Notes: generated by a model from the sequence alone, not told the origin. A stretch of DNA of 43,392 nt from Burkholderia dolosa (GCF_902499135.1 NZ_CABVPR010000049.1:1-43392), one strand, 5' to 3'; positions 8,621-17,497 are shown, counted from the first letter of the stretch. Translations and numbers: made by a program.

Positions 8621-9886
8621 TCACCGAGGCAACGCGGCGGGATCGTAGCGATTGCGCGGATTCCACAGCATCCATCCGTCGGTGCCGGCGGCGTCGGCCG
8701 CGTCGACCTGTGCGCGGATCTCGTCGGCATCGAATGGCCGGCGATCGAATGCGTAATCGCGGAACGCCTGCAGCCACGGTCGGAAGCGGACCCCGGGCAT
8801 TCCGGTCCGGCGCATCGCCTCGGCGAGCGAGCGCGACACGATCTCGCCGGGCCGCTCGGTCGGTTGACGGCAGCCCGGCAACCCCCATGTGAAGCCCGAC
8901 GGATACAGCATCGGCGACAGATAATCGACGACGTCGCCGAGCGCATCGAGCCGCTGGCCGATTGCGGTGTCGTCGGCGTTCCAGCATACGTAGCCGAAGA
9001 TGTCGACCGACACGTACAGGTTGTAGGGTCGCAGACGCTCGCGCGCACCGGTCAGAAACCCGGTGATGGCCGCGACGCGATTGGCTTCGGTGTTGGGTTC
9101 GGCGAAGCGCAGCCCGTTCGCGTCCGGAAAGCGCAGATAGTCGAACTGGATCTCGTCGAACCCCATTCGGGCCGCTTCTTCCGCCATGTCGTAGTGATGC
9201 GTCCACGCAGCGCGCACGGTCGGATCGATCCAGCGCTGATGCTCGCGATCGCGCCAGACCGCGCCGGCCGCGTCGCGTACCGCCCAGTCGGGATGCGCGG
9301 CGGCCAGCGGGTCGTCCTTGAACACGACGATGCGGGCGATCAGATACAGGCCGCGCGCACGAAGGCTGCCGATCAGGTCCGTGAGCGTCGCGGCCCGCGA
9401 CGCCGCGTACGGCGGCCCGACCGACGCGCCTGCCCGCTCGCGCGCCGCGCTGCGGTACGGCGTCGCGCCGCGGTCGCCCTTCACGTCGATGACCAGCGCA
9501 TTGATCGCCGTCCTGCCGTGCAGCGACAGCGCCGCCTCCCGCAGCGTGCGGTCGGTAATGCCGTAAACGGACAAGTAGACCGCTTTGGGGCGCAGCGGTG
9601 TCAGACGAATCGTTCGAGCGGTCTCGGTCGTCGTCAGCGCGGCTTCCGCGCGCCGATACCCGGGCGCGCGCACGCTCACGCGTGCTTCGCCGGATTCGCC
9701 GGCTTCGCGCTCGAACCCGAACCTGCCGGCGCCGTCCGCGATCCGGCCGGCACCCGCTGCATAGCCGATCGCGCCCGCCACCGGACGGCCGGTCGCTGCA
9801 TCGACCACCGTGATCGCGACCGGCGCAGCGCGGGCCGCAAGACTGCAGAGCGACAACACGACGCCGGCAATGGTACGGCCGATCAT
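8621..9886 (-). CDS. Putative glycoside hydrolase (DUF4015-type TIM barrel), exported
   Basis: 421 residues from ATG 9886, which overlaps the deacetylase stop by 4 nt (ATGA). A signal peptide (IAGVVLSLCSLAARA) is followed by a carboxypeptidase-regulatory-like beta domain (about 25-100: VVDAATGRPVAGA). A barrel domain of the 'putative glycosyl hydrolase' family follows: KAVYLSVYG, ALVIDVKGDRG, LIARIVVFKDDPLA, the acidic strand FDEIQFDYLRFP, VSVDIFGYVCW, YLSPMLYPSGF and GWMLWNPRNRY. Activity on a polysaccharide in the periplasm or at the outer membrane is plausible, and the partner deacetylase supports it. The pairing recalls PgaB, where deacetylase and hydrolase domains form one protein, but the barrel family differs. 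Confidence 0.8.
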   Translation of the reverse strand: MIGRTIAGVVLSLCSLAARAAPVAITVVDAATGRPVAGAIGYAAGAGRIADGAGRFGFEREAGESGEARVSVRAPGYRRAEAALTTTETARTIRLTPLRPKAVYLSVYGITDRTLREAALSLHGRTAINALVIDVKGDRGATPYRSAARERAGASVGPPYAASRAATLTDLIGSLRARGLYLIARIVVFKDDPLAAAHPDWAVRDAAGAVWRDREHQRWIDPTVRAAWTHHYDMAEEAARMGFDEIQFDYLRFPDANGLRFAEPNTEANRVAAITGFLTGARERLRPYNLYVSVDIFGYVCWNADDTAIGQRLDALGDVVDYLSPMLYPSGFTWGLPGCRQPTERPGEIVSRSLAEAMRRTGMPGVRFRPWLQAFRDYAFDRRPFDADEIRAQVDAADAAGTDGWMLWNPRNRYDPAALPR

Positions 9887-10683
9887 CGCTCGGCCTCCGC
9901 GGCGTCCAGCATGCGCGCCATGCACCGCGCGTCGCATGCGTCCGTCATCAGGTAGCGCGGCAACGCCATCGCGCGGTCCGTACGCCGGACGGCGCGCGCG
10001 CCGAGCGTGAACGCCGCGACATAGCCTTGCTGTGCGGCGATGCGTTCCACTTCAGCGTCATGGATGCCGAACGGCCACGCGAGCAGGCGAACCGGCTTGC
10101 CGGTTTCCGACTCGAGCCGCGCGCGCGAGCGGGCCAGCTGATCGGACGCGAAGCGCCTGAAATCGTCCGGCGACCGGTGCGCCCGCTCGACGTCGAAGTT
10201 CGGATGCCAGTACGTATGGGATTCGACGTCGACGTTCGCGGAGCCGACCAGCGCACGCACCTGGTCCCACGTCATCGCATAGCTCGCATTCGATATCGCC
10301 GACGGATAGACGAACAGCGTGACGGGCATCCGATGCGCGATCAGCAACGGGCGCAGTACGCGATAGACGGATCGATGGCCGTCGTCCACCGTGATTGCGA
10401 CCGCGCGGGCCGGCACCGCGTCGGTCCGCCCGCGATGCCAGCGCACCACGTCCGCAAGCGGCACGATCCGGTAGCCGTGCGCGTCGATCACACGCAACTG
10501 CTCGATGAACGTGTGAACACGAACGGTCATCGAGTCGACGCGCTGCTCGGCAAAGCGGTGGTAGACGAGAATCAGCACGCGCTGCCGCACAGGGGCGACG
10601 TCGTCGGCCGATGAAACGGACGACGACGCGGCCGACGTGCACGCCGCCAGCAGCAATGAAATCAGGATCGCGCGGAAAGCCAT
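9883..10683 (-). CDS. Polysaccharide deacetylase (NodB-fold) lipoprotein
   Basis: 266 residues from ATG 10683, chosen because GAGGTG lies just upstream; the frame extends 15 bp further. A lipobox (L-L-L-A-A-C) near residue 15 marks it as a lipoprotein. NodB motifs are visible: LVYHRF, ITVDDGHRSVY with the metal/catalytic aspartates, ESHTYWHP with two metal histidines, and LLAWPFGIHD. The sequence is closest in style to the N-terminal domain of PgaB/IcaB, which deacetylates poly-N-acetylglucosamine. It forms an operon with the downstream glycosidase. FNR-type box 2 lies about 60 bp upstream of the start, the right place for class II activation with a short leader. Confidence 0.85.
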   Translation of the reverse strand: MAFRAILISLLLAACTSAASSSVSSADDVAPVRQRVLILVYHRFAEQRVDSMTVRVHTFIEQLRVIDAHGYRIVPLADVVRWHRGRTDAVPARAVAITVDDGHRSVYRVLRPLLIAHRMPVTLFVYPSAISNASYAMTWDQVRALVGSANVDVESHTYWHPNFDVERAHRSPDDFRRFASDQLARSRARLESETGKPVRLLAWPFGIHDAEVERIAAQQGYVAAFTLGARAVRRTDRAMALPRYLMTDACDARCMARMLDAAEAER

Positions 10684-10736
10684 CGGACACCTCGGCAAAC
10701 GGCCGACCTATCGTTCTCGATCGCGCCGGACAGGCG

Positions 10737-10750
10737 TTGACGCAGGTCAA
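10737..10750. promoter_or_regulatory. FNR/ANR-type box 2 (TTGACGCAGGTCAA)
   Basis: Perfect palindrome centred 60 bp upstream of the deacetylase ATG. If the box is centred at -41.5, transcription would start near 10702. It lies 53 bp past the pfkB stop, so it is a dedicated promoter for the deacetylase-glycosidase operon. Confidence 0.85.
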
Positions 10751-10802
10751 GCGCGACCGGCATGACGGAATCGGCACTCGCAATCGAACGCCCGGGCGAG
10801 CG

Positions 10803-11738
10803 TCACGCTGCGCGCGCGGCGAGCTCCGCGTAAATCCGCTCGACGGCATCGCGCGTGCACAGCGCCGTTCCGGGAAATTCGACCGACGCGGCGGACGCCG
10901 CGAGCGCATAACGGCATGCGTCGCCGAACGGTAGCTCGCGTGCGAGCGCCCACACCATTGCGCCGACGAAGCTGTCGCCGGCGCCCACCGTGCTGCATAC
11001 CGCGGCCGCACGACCCGGCAGGCGCACCGTGCAATCACGCGACACGACCCACGCGCCGGCCGCGCCGAGCGTCACGGCGACGATGTCCGCGCGGCCGGCC
11101 GACACGAGTTCGCGCGCCTTGCGGCATGCCGATGCTTCGTCGAGCGGCTCGCCCGCGAGTGCGCTCAGCTCGCCGAGGCTCGGCTTCACGAGATGCACGC
11201 CGACGTCGAGCGCCGCGCTCAGCGCTGCGCCCGCAGCATCGACGACCACCCGCGTGCCGTTTTGCGATGCGACGCGCGCGAGCGTCGCATACGCATTCGC
11301 CGGCACGCCGGGCGGCAGGCTGCCGCTCAGCACCAGATAGCGCGGCGCAGGCCGCATCGTTTCGATGCGTGTCGCGCAGGCGTGCCACTCTGCCGCGGTA
11401 ACGGCCGGGCCGGGCATCAGGAAACGGTATTCGCGCCCGGTCGCGGTCTCGGTCACGCAAATGTTCTCGCGGGTTTCGCCGGCGATCGGGATGCGCCCGG
11501 TGGGCAGACGTTCGGCTTCGAGCAACTGTGCCAGTGCGCGCCCGGTCGCCCCGCCCGCGACGTATATCGCGATGCAGTCGCCGCCGAGCCGGTGAATCGT
11601 CCGTGCGACGTTGATTCCGCCGCCGCCGGGGTCGCGCCGCGGCGGCGCGCATCGCAGCTTGTGCGTGTCGACGATGCGCTCGACCGACGTCGCGACATCG
11701 ACGGCGGGATTCAACGTGACGGTAACGATATCGGACAT
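10803..11738 (-). CDS. pfkB: PfkB-family sugar kinase (phosphofructokinase-2 / 1-phosphofructokinase type)
   Basis: 311 residues, normal for the family. It begins VTVTLNPAVD. It has the substrate-binding PGGGGINVARTIHRLGG segment (about 38-53), SGSLPPGVP, KPSLGELSAL, and the ATP-site/catalytic signature TVGAGDSFVGAM with the general base at D255. The likely reaction is phosphorylation of fructose-6-phosphate, 1-phosphate or tagatose-6-phosphate; the exact substrate cannot be read from sequence. Raised PfkB would feed lower glycolysis, a useful step in an organism that normally uses the Entner-Doudoroff route when respiration stops. The gene is divergent from the ribonucleotide reductase gene and shares box 3 with it. 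Confidence 0.85.
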   Translation of the reverse strand: MSDIVTVTLNPAVDVATSVERIVDTHKLRCAPPRRDPGGGGINVARTIHRLGGDCIAIYVAGGATGRALAQLLEAERLPTGRIPIAGETRENICVTETATGREYRFLMPGPAVTAAEWHACATRIETMRPAPRYLVLSGSLPPGVPANAYATLARVASQNGTRVVVDAAGAALSAALDVGVHLVKPSLGELSALAGEPLDEASACRKARELVSAGRADIVAVTLGAAGAWVVSRDCTVRLPGRAAAVCSTVGAGDSFVGAMVWALARELPFGDACRYALAASAASVEFPGTALCTRDAVERIYAELAARAA

Positions 11739-11816
11739 GATGCGTAGTCGTTCGCAGAGCGTGCCGCGCCGCTTGCGGCACCAGACTCCACGTTACGTGC
11801 GACCGTGCGTGCGACG

Positions 11817-11830
11817 TTGACGCGCGTCAA
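11817..11830. promoter_or_regulatory. FNR/ANR-type box 3 (TTGACGCGCGTCAA), divergent
   Basis: Perfect palindrome in the 183-bp gap between divergent pfkB (start 11738) and the class II ribonucleotide reductase gene (start 11922). The centre is 86 and 98 bp from the two starts, so one site could serve both. Confidence 0.8.
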
Positions 11831-11921
11831 CCCATGCCGCGGCCGCGCCCGGTTGCGCTCGATCAACGACGCGCGCGCGCCGGCCCGTACAGTGAGTCAA
11901 TCGCCGTCGCGGAGCGTCGCC

Positions 11922-13715
11922 ATGGACGACCAGCTGCTTTGCAACACCGTGTTTGCCGACCGCTATGCGCGGCCCGGCGAAACATCGCGCGTGGACATCT
12001 TCCGGCGCGTCGCCCGCGCGCTGTCGCTTGCCGAGCCGGCGGCCGGCCGGACACGGATTGAACACGCGTTCCTGGCGAATCTGCAGCGCGGCGCGATCGG
12101 TGCCGGCCGCATTCTCGCGAACGCGGGCGCCGGCACCGGCGGCACGATGGTCAACTGCTTCGTCCATCCGCTCGCGATTCCGCCCGGCGCGTCGATCGAG
12201 ACCGTCGATGCCGTACTCGCCGCCGCGCTCGACGACGCGCGGCGCACGCTGCTGATGGGCGGCGGCATCGGCTACGACTTCTCGCCGGTGCCGCCCGAGA
12301 GCGCATACGACGCACGCCGCGCGGCGGAAAGCGGCGTGTGCGCGGCCATCGACCGCTTCGATGCGATGTGCGGCACGCTGCCGTTTTCGGGGCCGCGCCG
12401 CGGCGCGCAAATGGCGGTGCTGCGCTGCGATCATCCGGATCTCGCGGCGTTCGTCGCCGCCAAGAACCGCCGGCTGCGCTGGACGACGTTCAACGTGTCG
12501 GTGGGCATCACCGACGCGTTCATGGAAGCGGTCGCGTACGACCGGCCGTGGGCGCTGGTTCATCCGAGCCCGCGCTACGCCGCATCGGCCGCATCGTCCG
12601 AGCGTGCCGACGGGCAGCATCTGCATGCAATCGTCTCCGCACGCGCGCTATGGCATCGGATCGTCACTGCGGCACGCGACAGCGCGGAGCCCGGGCTGCT
12701 GTTCCTCGACACGATCAACGACGCGAACCCGCTGCGCGACCACGAGCGGATCGACGCGACCAACCCGTGCGGCGAACAGCCGTTGCCGCCGTACGGCAGC
12801 TGCGTGCTCGGCCCGATCGACCTGTCGCGCTTCGTGCGCCGCCCGTTCGGCTGCGGCGGCGAGCCGGCCTTCGACTTCGACACGCTGGCCGACGCCGTAC
12901 GCATCCAGGTCCGCATGCTCGATAACGTACTCGACCTGACGAACTGGCCACTCGCCGCGCACGAGCGCGAAGCGCGCCGCACGCGGCGCATCGGCGTCGG
13001 CGTCACCGGCCTCGGCGACGCATTGACGATGCTGCGGCTGCGCTACGACAGCGCGGATGCGCGTGCGGTTGCGCGCTCGATCGTGCTGACGATGCGCGAA
13101 CATGCGTTCTCGGCGTCGGCACGGCTCGCCGCCGAGCGCGGCGCATTTCCGGCGTTCGAGCCGTCCGCCTATCTCGCCGGTCCCGCACATCGGATGCCGC
13201 TGCCGCTGAAGGTCCATCACGCGATCGCGCGGCATGGGCTGCGCAACAGTCATCTGCTGTCGTTCGCGCCGGCCGGCAGCGTGAGCCTCGCCTTCTGCGA
13301 CAACTGTTCGAACGGCATCGAGCCGGCGCTCGGCTGGGTGCAGCATCGGACGGTCCGCACCGCGGACGGGAACGTACGCGCGTTTCGCGTGGAGAATCAC
13401 GCTTATCGGCTGTTTCGCGAACTGCACGGCGACGGCGTCGGGCTCCCCGATTATTTCGCGACCGCCGCGGACATCGCACCGGCCGATCACGTCGCGATGC
13501 TCGCCGCGTTGCAGCCGTGCGTCGACGCCGGCATTTCAAAGACCGTGGCGATGCGTCGCCAGTGCTCGCTGTCGCAGGTCGACGAACTGTTCTTTCTCGC
13601 GTGGCGCGAACGGCTCAAGGGAATCACGATCTTCCGGCCCGACCCGCAGCTCGCGTCGGTTGTCGTCGACGATGCGGCACGGCGGCGCAACCGCCCGGTC
13701 TGCGTCGGCTGCTGA
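11922..13715 (+). CDS. nrdJ: Adenosylcobalamin-dependent (class II) ribonucleotide reductase
   Basis: 597 residues from ATG 11922 behind GGAG. Active-site features: first redox cysteine in TMVNCF (C79), NPCGEQPLPPYGSC with the thiyl-radical cysteine (C283), the GIEPAL segment, and near the end GISKTVAM and RLKGITIFRP. The protein ends in a CVGC pair, the usual shuttle cysteines that pass electrons from thioredoxin. No N-terminal ATP-cone is apparent, so allosteric activity control may be absent. Class II enzymes need neither oxygen nor a glycyl radical activase, which suits dNTP supply for repair in oxygen-starved cells. I infer class II from the motifs and the lack of class I/III hallmarks. 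Confidence 0.85.
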   Translation: MDDQLLCNTVFADRYARPGETSRVDIFRRVARALSLAEPAAGRTRIEHAFLANLQRGAIGAGRILANAGAGTGGTMVNCFVHPLAIPPGASIETVDAVLAAALDDARRTLLMGGGIGYDFSPVPPESAYDARRAAESGVCAAIDRFDAMCGTLPFSGPRRGAQMAVLRCDHPDLAAFVAAKNRRLRWTTFNVSVGITDAFMEAVAYDRPWALVHPSPRYAASAASSERADGQHLHAIVSARALWHRIVTAARDSAEPGLLFLDTINDANPLRDHERIDATNPCGEQPLPPYGSCVLGPIDLSRFVRRPFGCGGEPAFDFDTLADAVRIQVRMLDNVLDLTNWPLAAHEREARRTRRIGVGVTGLGDALTMLRLRYDSADARAVARSIVLTMREHAFSASARLAAERGAFPAFEPSAYLAGPAHRMPLPLKVHHAIARHGLRNSHLLSFAPAGSVSLAFCDNCSNGIEPALGWVQHRTVRTADGNVRAFRVENHAYRLFRELHGDGVGLPDYFATAADIAPADHVAMLAALQPCVDAGISKTVAMRRQCSLSQVDELFFLAWRERLKGITIFRPDPQLASVVVDDAARRRNRPVCVGC

Positions 13716-13723
13716 ACGAAGCC

Positions 13724-13752
13724 GATCGCGCGTTCTTGCCGAACGCGCGATC
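13724..13752. terminator. Strong convergent hairpin
   Basis: A perfect 12-bp stem (GATCGCGCGTTC / GAACGCGCGATC) with a TTGCC loop sits exactly between the converging ribonucleotide reductase gene (stop 13715) and ftsH (stop 13781). There is no T-run on either strand. The symmetry suggests a bidirectional terminator. Confidence 0.65.
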
Positions 13753-13780
13753 CATTCGCTGCCGCCGGGGCGGCACGCGA

Positions 13781-15697
13781 TCACACGTGCGTCGCAGGCG
13801 TCGCCTCGTGCTCGGCTTGCGCCGCCGCAACCTCGCCGCTTGCGTCACGCGGCGGCGCAATCAGCGCGACGAGCTGATCGTGGTCGATCGATTCGCGTTG
13901 CAGCAGGCACTGCGCGATGCGTTCAAGCGCATCGCGCTGCTCGCCGAGCGTCGCCGCGACCCGCGCGTGCGCATCGCCGAGCAGCGTGCGCACTTCTTCG
14001 TCGATCAGTCGCGCCGTATGTTCGCTGCAGCGGCCGTCGCCCGGCGTCCATACCGCGGGCGGGCCGCCTTGCGGCGCCGCGTCGTCGAACGTCGCGAGGC
14101 CGAGCCGGTCGCTCATCCCGTACTGCATGACCATGTGCCGCGCGAGCGCGGTCGCGCGTTCGAGGTCGTTCTGCGCGCCGGTCGACACGTCGCCGAACGC
14201 GATTTCCTCGGCCACGCGGCCGCCGAGCAGTACGTCGAGCCGGTCGAGCAGCTCGCTTCTGCGCAGCACGTAGCGATCTTCGGTCGGCACCTGCTGCGTA
14301 TAGCCGAGCGCCGCGATGCCGCGCGGAATGATCGACACCTTCTTCACCGGATCGCAGTGCGCACGGCTCTGCGCGACGAGCGCATGTCCGGACTCGTGAT
14401 ACGCGATGATCCGCTTCTCCTGCTCGTTCATCACACGGCTCTTGCGCTCCATGCCGGCCATCGCGCGGTCGATCGCTTCGTCGAAGTCGGCCATTTCGAT
14501 CGCCGGCTTGCCGAGTTCGGCCGCGCGCAACGCGGCCTCGTTGACGATGTTCGCGAGGTCTGCGCCGACGAAGCCCGGCGTGCGCGACGCCAGCTCGGAC
14601 AGGTCGACTTCGGGCGCCAGCTTCACGCGCTTCGTATGCACGGCAAGGATCTGCCGGCGGCCGTTCAGGTCCGGCCGGTCGATCGCGATGTGCCGGTCGA
14701 AGCGCCCGGGGCGCAGCAGCGCCGGATCCAGAATTTCCGGCCGGTTGGTCGCCGCCATGATGATCACGCCGGAATTGGCCTGAAAGCCGTCCATTTCGAC
14801 CAGCAATTGATTGAGCGTCTGCTCGCGCTCGTCGTTGCCGGACATCAGGCCGATGCCGCGCGCCTTGCCGAGCGCGTCGAGTTCGTCGATGAACACGATG
14901 CACGGCGCCTTCTGCTGCGCCTGCTCGAACAGATCGCGCACGCGTGCCGCGCCGACGCCAACGAACATCTCGACGAAGGCCGATCCGCTGATCGTGAAGA
15001 ACGGCACGGCTGCCTCGCCGGCCACCGCGCGGGCGAGCAGCGTCTTGCCGGTGCCGGGCGCACCGACGATCAGCACGCCCTTCGGAATCTTGCCGCCGAG
15101 CCGCTGATAGCGCTCAGGATTTCGCAGGAACGCGACGATCTGCTGCAGCTCGGCCTTCGCTTCGTCGATGCCGGCGATGTCGTCGAACGTGATGCCGGTC
15201 TTCTGCTGCACGTACACGCGCGCCTGGCTTTTGCCCATGCCGTTCAGATTGCGCATCGCGCCCGGCCTGCGCATCAGGAAGCTCCAGACCACCACGAAGC
15301 CCAGCAGCGGAAACGCCCACGTCGCGAGCGTGTCGATCCATCCCGCGTCCGGCGTCCCGCGATAGCGGATCCCGGCTGCCGTCAGCGCGGACACGAGGCG
15401 GTCGTCGGCGACGCGATTCGTCGTAAAGCGCCACGGCGGTCCGGCCTTCGCGACGGCCGCTGCGTCGGATGCCGGCAGCGCCGCGCCGGCTGCCGGCATC
15501 CGCAGTACGCCCGAGATCGACGACTGGCCGACGTCCAGATCGTCGACCAGCCGGGCGTCGACGAGCCGGTGAAAGTCGCTGTACGAAATCGACGTCGCGG
15601 GTGGCCGGAACGTCATCAGTTGAAACGCGATCAGTACCGCGAACGCGATCGGGATCAGCAGTCCGGTGTAGTCGAATCGTTCGTTCATTGCATTCAC
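13781..15697 (-). CDS. ftsH: FtsH-type membrane AAA+ zinc protease (accessory copy)
   Basis: 638 residues, usual FtsH length. An N-terminal helix ([16 protein letters not shown]), a short periplasmic domain and a second helix ([16 protein letters not shown]) precede the AAA+ module. This has Walker A GAPGTGKT (about 212-219), Walker [10 protein letters not shown], the pore [20 protein letters not shown] and the SRH region. The zinc site reads HESGH (about 433-437), where the common form is HEAGH. It degrades membrane and unstable cytosolic proteins. BCC genomes have a housekeeping ftsH elsewhere, so this is presumably a stress-induced paralogue. It is the last gene of the BON / zinc-ribbon protein / FtsH operon. 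ATG 15688 is an alternative start. Confidence 0.92.
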   Translation of the reverse strand: MNAMNERFDYTGLLIPIAFAVLIAFQLMTFRPPATSISYSDFHRLVDARLVDDLDVGQSSISGVLRMPAAGAALPASDAAAVAKAGPPWRFTTNRVADDRLVSALTAAGIRYRGTPDAGWIDTLATWAFPLLGFVVVWSFLMRRPGAMRNLNGMGKSQARVYVQQKTGITFDDIAGIDEAKAELQQIVAFLRNPERYQRLGGKIPKGVLIVGAPGTGKTLLARAVAGEAAVPFFTISGSAFVEMFVGVGAARVRDLFEQAQQKAPCIVFIDELDALGKARGIGLMSGNDEREQTLNQLLVEMDGFQANSGVIIMAATNRPEILDPALLRPGRFDRHIAIDRPDLNGRRQILAVHTKRVKLAPEVDLSELASRTPGFVGADLANIVNEAALRAAELGKPAIEMADFDEAIDRAMAGMERKSRVMNEQEKRIIAYHESGHALVAQSRAHCDPVKKVSIIPRGIAALGYTQQVPTEDRYVLRRSELLDRLDVLLGGRVAEEIAFGDVSTGAQNDLERATALARHMVMQYGMSDRLGLATFDDAAPQGGPPAVWTPGDGRCSEHTARLIDEEVRTLLGDAHARVAATLGEQRDALERIAQCLLQRESIDHDQLVALIAPPRDASGEVAAAQAEHEATPATHV

Positions 15698-15721
15698 CGT
15701 GCGGCGCGAAGCGCCGTTCGC

Positions 15722-16231
15722 TCACGCGTCGTCCCGTTTCCACTGCGCACGGAGCACGTCGTCGCCGTCGCGGTAGTTCAGCGTGAGATCGCCGTGATGC
15801 GCATGCAGCAGCGCGTCGCCGAGGCGCCGCACCATGTGCGTGCCAGTCGTGCGAACGATCAGCGCATCGCCCGATTTGTCGATTTCCATGATGCGCTCGA
15901 GCGCGTGCTCGCTCATCTCCAGCGCGGCCTGACGCTCGATCAGGTCGAGGATCGTCGTCCGGTGCGCGTGCAGGTACGCGCCGTGCAATACCAGTTCGCC
16001 CGCCGGCGCCTGCTCGCGTACGCGCTTGCAGGCCGGGCATTCGAGCTGCCGCCGTTCGCGCGGCGTCGCGTACCACGTCCAGCGACCGGCGTCGCAGACC
16101 GCACCACACCCGTCGCAGCGCCTGCCGGCCTTCGGCCGCTTCGGCTCGCGATAGCTGTCGGTCGTATGCGGCTGCATGCGCTTGTCGCGGCGCAGATAGT
16201 GTCGGCTGGAGCCGTGATTCGAACGGTTCAT
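15722..16231 (-). CDS. Zinc-ribbon protein resembling NMD3-family N-terminal domain (unknown role)
   Basis: 169 residues from ATG 16231 with GGAGAAACAGCG upstream. The N-terminal part is basic. Two CxxC knuckles, CDGCG and CPACK, about 30 residues apart, form a likely zinc ribbon. An alpha/beta region with H-A-H-R-T-T-I-L-D-L-I-E-R follows, then a long helix and D-A-L-I-V-R-T-T-G-T-H-M-V-R-R-L-G-D. The layout recalls the NMD3-like COG found in archaea and some proteobacteria, where it is sometimes annotated as an ATPase; I see no Walker motifs. It sits between the BON protein and FtsH genes with a 24-bp gap to the latter, so it may act in RNA- or ribosome-linked quality control. That role is only inference. 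Confidence 0.6.
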   Translation of the reverse strand: MNRSNHGSSRHYLRRDKRMQPHTTDSYREPKRPKAGRRCDGCGAVCDAGRWTWYATPRERRQLECPACKRVREQAPAGELVLHGAYLHAHRTTILDLIERQAALEMSEHALERIMEIDKSGDALIVRTTGTHMVRRLGDALLHAHHGDLTLNYRDGDDVLRAQWKRDDA

Positions 16232-16270
16232 CGCTGTTTCTCCATCGTGGTGGAACCCGTAGGCGGGCCG

Positions 16271-16918
16271 TCAGGCCAGATTGAGGCGATCGACGACTTC
16301 GCGAACGCCCGCGGCCGACGCCGCCGCACCACAGACGGCGCGTCGTTCCGCCGGCGACGCGACCGTGCCGGTCAACGTGACGACGCCGTCGTTCGCGTCG
16401 ATCGAAATGCCGGCCGATTCACGTCGCGCGCGGCGCGCCAGCGCGTCCGCAATCCGCGCGCCGACGTCCGGCACCGTACGATCGTCTCGCACACGGAGGC
16501 GATTCGCCACACCGACCACGCCGATCATCCGGCTGACCATCGCTTCGGCCGCCCGGCTTTGCGACGCATGATCGACTTCGCCGTCGAGCGTCACGCAGCC
16601 GTGCTCGACCTCGACACGGATCTTCTGATCGCGCAACGCCTGCTGCCAGCCGAGCGCGAACGTGATCGCGATCGCGAGCTCCTGATCCGCGCACGCGTTA
16701 TCCGGCGGTGCGACGTGCAGCTCGAGCACCAGCGCGCGCGCGTCCGCGATATGCAGCGCGGTCTTCTGCGCCTCGAGTTTCTGCGCCCAGCTGTCGACCG
16801 TGCCGCGCAGCGTGACGACGCCGTCGCGTACGGTAACGTCGATCTGGCGCGCATCGATCCCCGGATTCCAGAACAGCGACTGCTCGACTTCCTGCTTGAG
16901 TGCTGCGTCGGACTTCAT
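16271..16918 (-). CDS. Triple BON-domain protein
   Basis: 215 residues from ATG 16918 behind GGGAGAACGAC. The protein contains three BON repeats of about 70 residues: I-D-V-T-V-R-D-G-V-V-T-L-R-G-T-V-D, then V-E-H-G-C-V-T-L-D-G-E-V-D, then I-D-A-N-D-G-V-V-T-L-T-G-T-V-A. BON domains bind phospholipid or other hydrophobic surfaces. No signal peptide is visible, so it appears cytosolic or peripheral to the inner membrane. It is a paralogue of the protein at 39513-40163, with the same M-K-x-D-x-x-L-K-Q-E-V opening. It is first in an operon with the zinc-ribbon protein and FtsH. FNR-type box 4 lies 98 bp upstream of its start. Confidence 0.85.
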   Translation of the reverse strand: MKSDAALKQEVEQSLFWNPGIDARQIDVTVRDGVVTLRGTVDSWAQKLEAQKTALHIADARALVLELHVAPPDNACADQELAIAITFALGWQQALRDQKIRVEVEHGCVTLDGEVDHASQSRAAEAMVSRMIGVVGVANRLRVRDDRTVPDVGARIADALARRARRESAGISIDANDGVVTLTGTVASPAERRAVCGAAASAAGVREVVDRLNLA

Positions 16919-17009
16919 GTCGTTCTCCCGTCGGCCGCGTCGGCCGCGATTCGCGCGGCCGGTTTCGCGCCGTGCCGGACCCAGCATCGCGCATCGGCGC
17001 GCCGGCGGC

Positions 17010-17023
17010 TTGACGAGGATCAA
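17010..17023. promoter_or_regulatory. FNR/ANR-type box 4 (TTGACGAGGATCAA)
   Basis: A TTGAC-N4-ATCAA site centred 98 bp upstream of the BON/zinc-ribbon/ftsH operon. Box 5 lies 89 bp further on, facing the opposite transcription unit, so each side of this divergent region has its own site. Confidence 0.8.
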
Positions 17024-17098
17024 TCGACGGGCGGCTCGCCGTGACACCGGCCGCCCGCGCGACACGCCGCAGCACGCGGCAACACGTCGATTCGTCCG

Positions 17099-17112
17099 TT
17101 GATACAGATCAA
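17099..17112. promoter_or_regulatory. FNR/ANR-type box 5 (TTGATACAGATCAA)
   Basis: Matches the canonical FNR consensus TTGAT-N4-ATCAA exactly. It is centred 111 bp upstream of the small membrane protein start at 17217 and probably drives that gene and the metallo-hydrolase behind it. Confidence 0.85.
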
Positions 17113-17216
17113 CCGCGCCGCGGCGCGCCACGCGATCATGGCTGCGGATGCCGAACAACCGCGGCCGCGTGAACGCTTCGCGGCGCAACGCAACCGGCGT
17201 CTTCCGGGAGACCGCC

Positions 17217-17405
17217 ATGATCCGAAAGCAATACCGAATCGTTCTCGCGACGCTGAGCGTATTTCTCGCGATTGCGTCGCTGGTCGGCATCGTGCACGGG
17301 ATGCTGTTCGACGAGCGGGTCTTCAGATATTCGATCGCCACGCTGATCTCGAGCATCCTCGCGTTCGTCGTGCTGCTCAATCCGGCGCCGGGCGACCGCC
17401 CGTGA
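17217..17405 (+). CDS. Small two-helix membrane protein (62 aa)
   Basis: Starts at ATG 17217 with CGGGAGACCGCC upstream. The product has a short basic N-terminus (MIRKQYR) and two hydrophobic stretches: about 8-27 (IVLATLSVFLAIASLVGIV) and about 40-56 (IATLISSILAFVVLLN), separated by HGMLFDERVFRYS. It ends in NPAPGDRP. Predicted to be an inner-membrane hairpin. No family recognised. It lies directly downstream of a perfect FNR site and 92 bp before the metallo-hydrolase gene, so it is probably induced with that gene. Confidence 0.7.
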   Translation: MIRKQYRIVLATLSVFLAIASLVGIVHGMLFDERVFRYSIATLISSILAFVVLLNPAPGDRP

Positions 17406-17497
17406 CGCGCGCTGCCGCGTGGCCATCGCCATCGTGACGCCCGGCGTTCGGTTCCATCCAATCGACCCGTTACCGCCCGACTTCCCGCGAGGCCTTC

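Noticed and set aside
12338-12939. Two Arg-rich plus frames inside the ribonucleotide reductase gene
   Set aside because: Out-of-frame shadows of a gene with clear catalytic motifs in the main frame.
13517-17044. A 1,175-codon open frame on the plus strand opposite ftsH and its operon
   Set aside because: It is the antisense shadow of ftsH, the zinc-ribbon gene and the BON gene. Composition is Arg/His/Ala-rich, it has no family motif and no ribosome-binding site. High-GC DNA makes such frames common.
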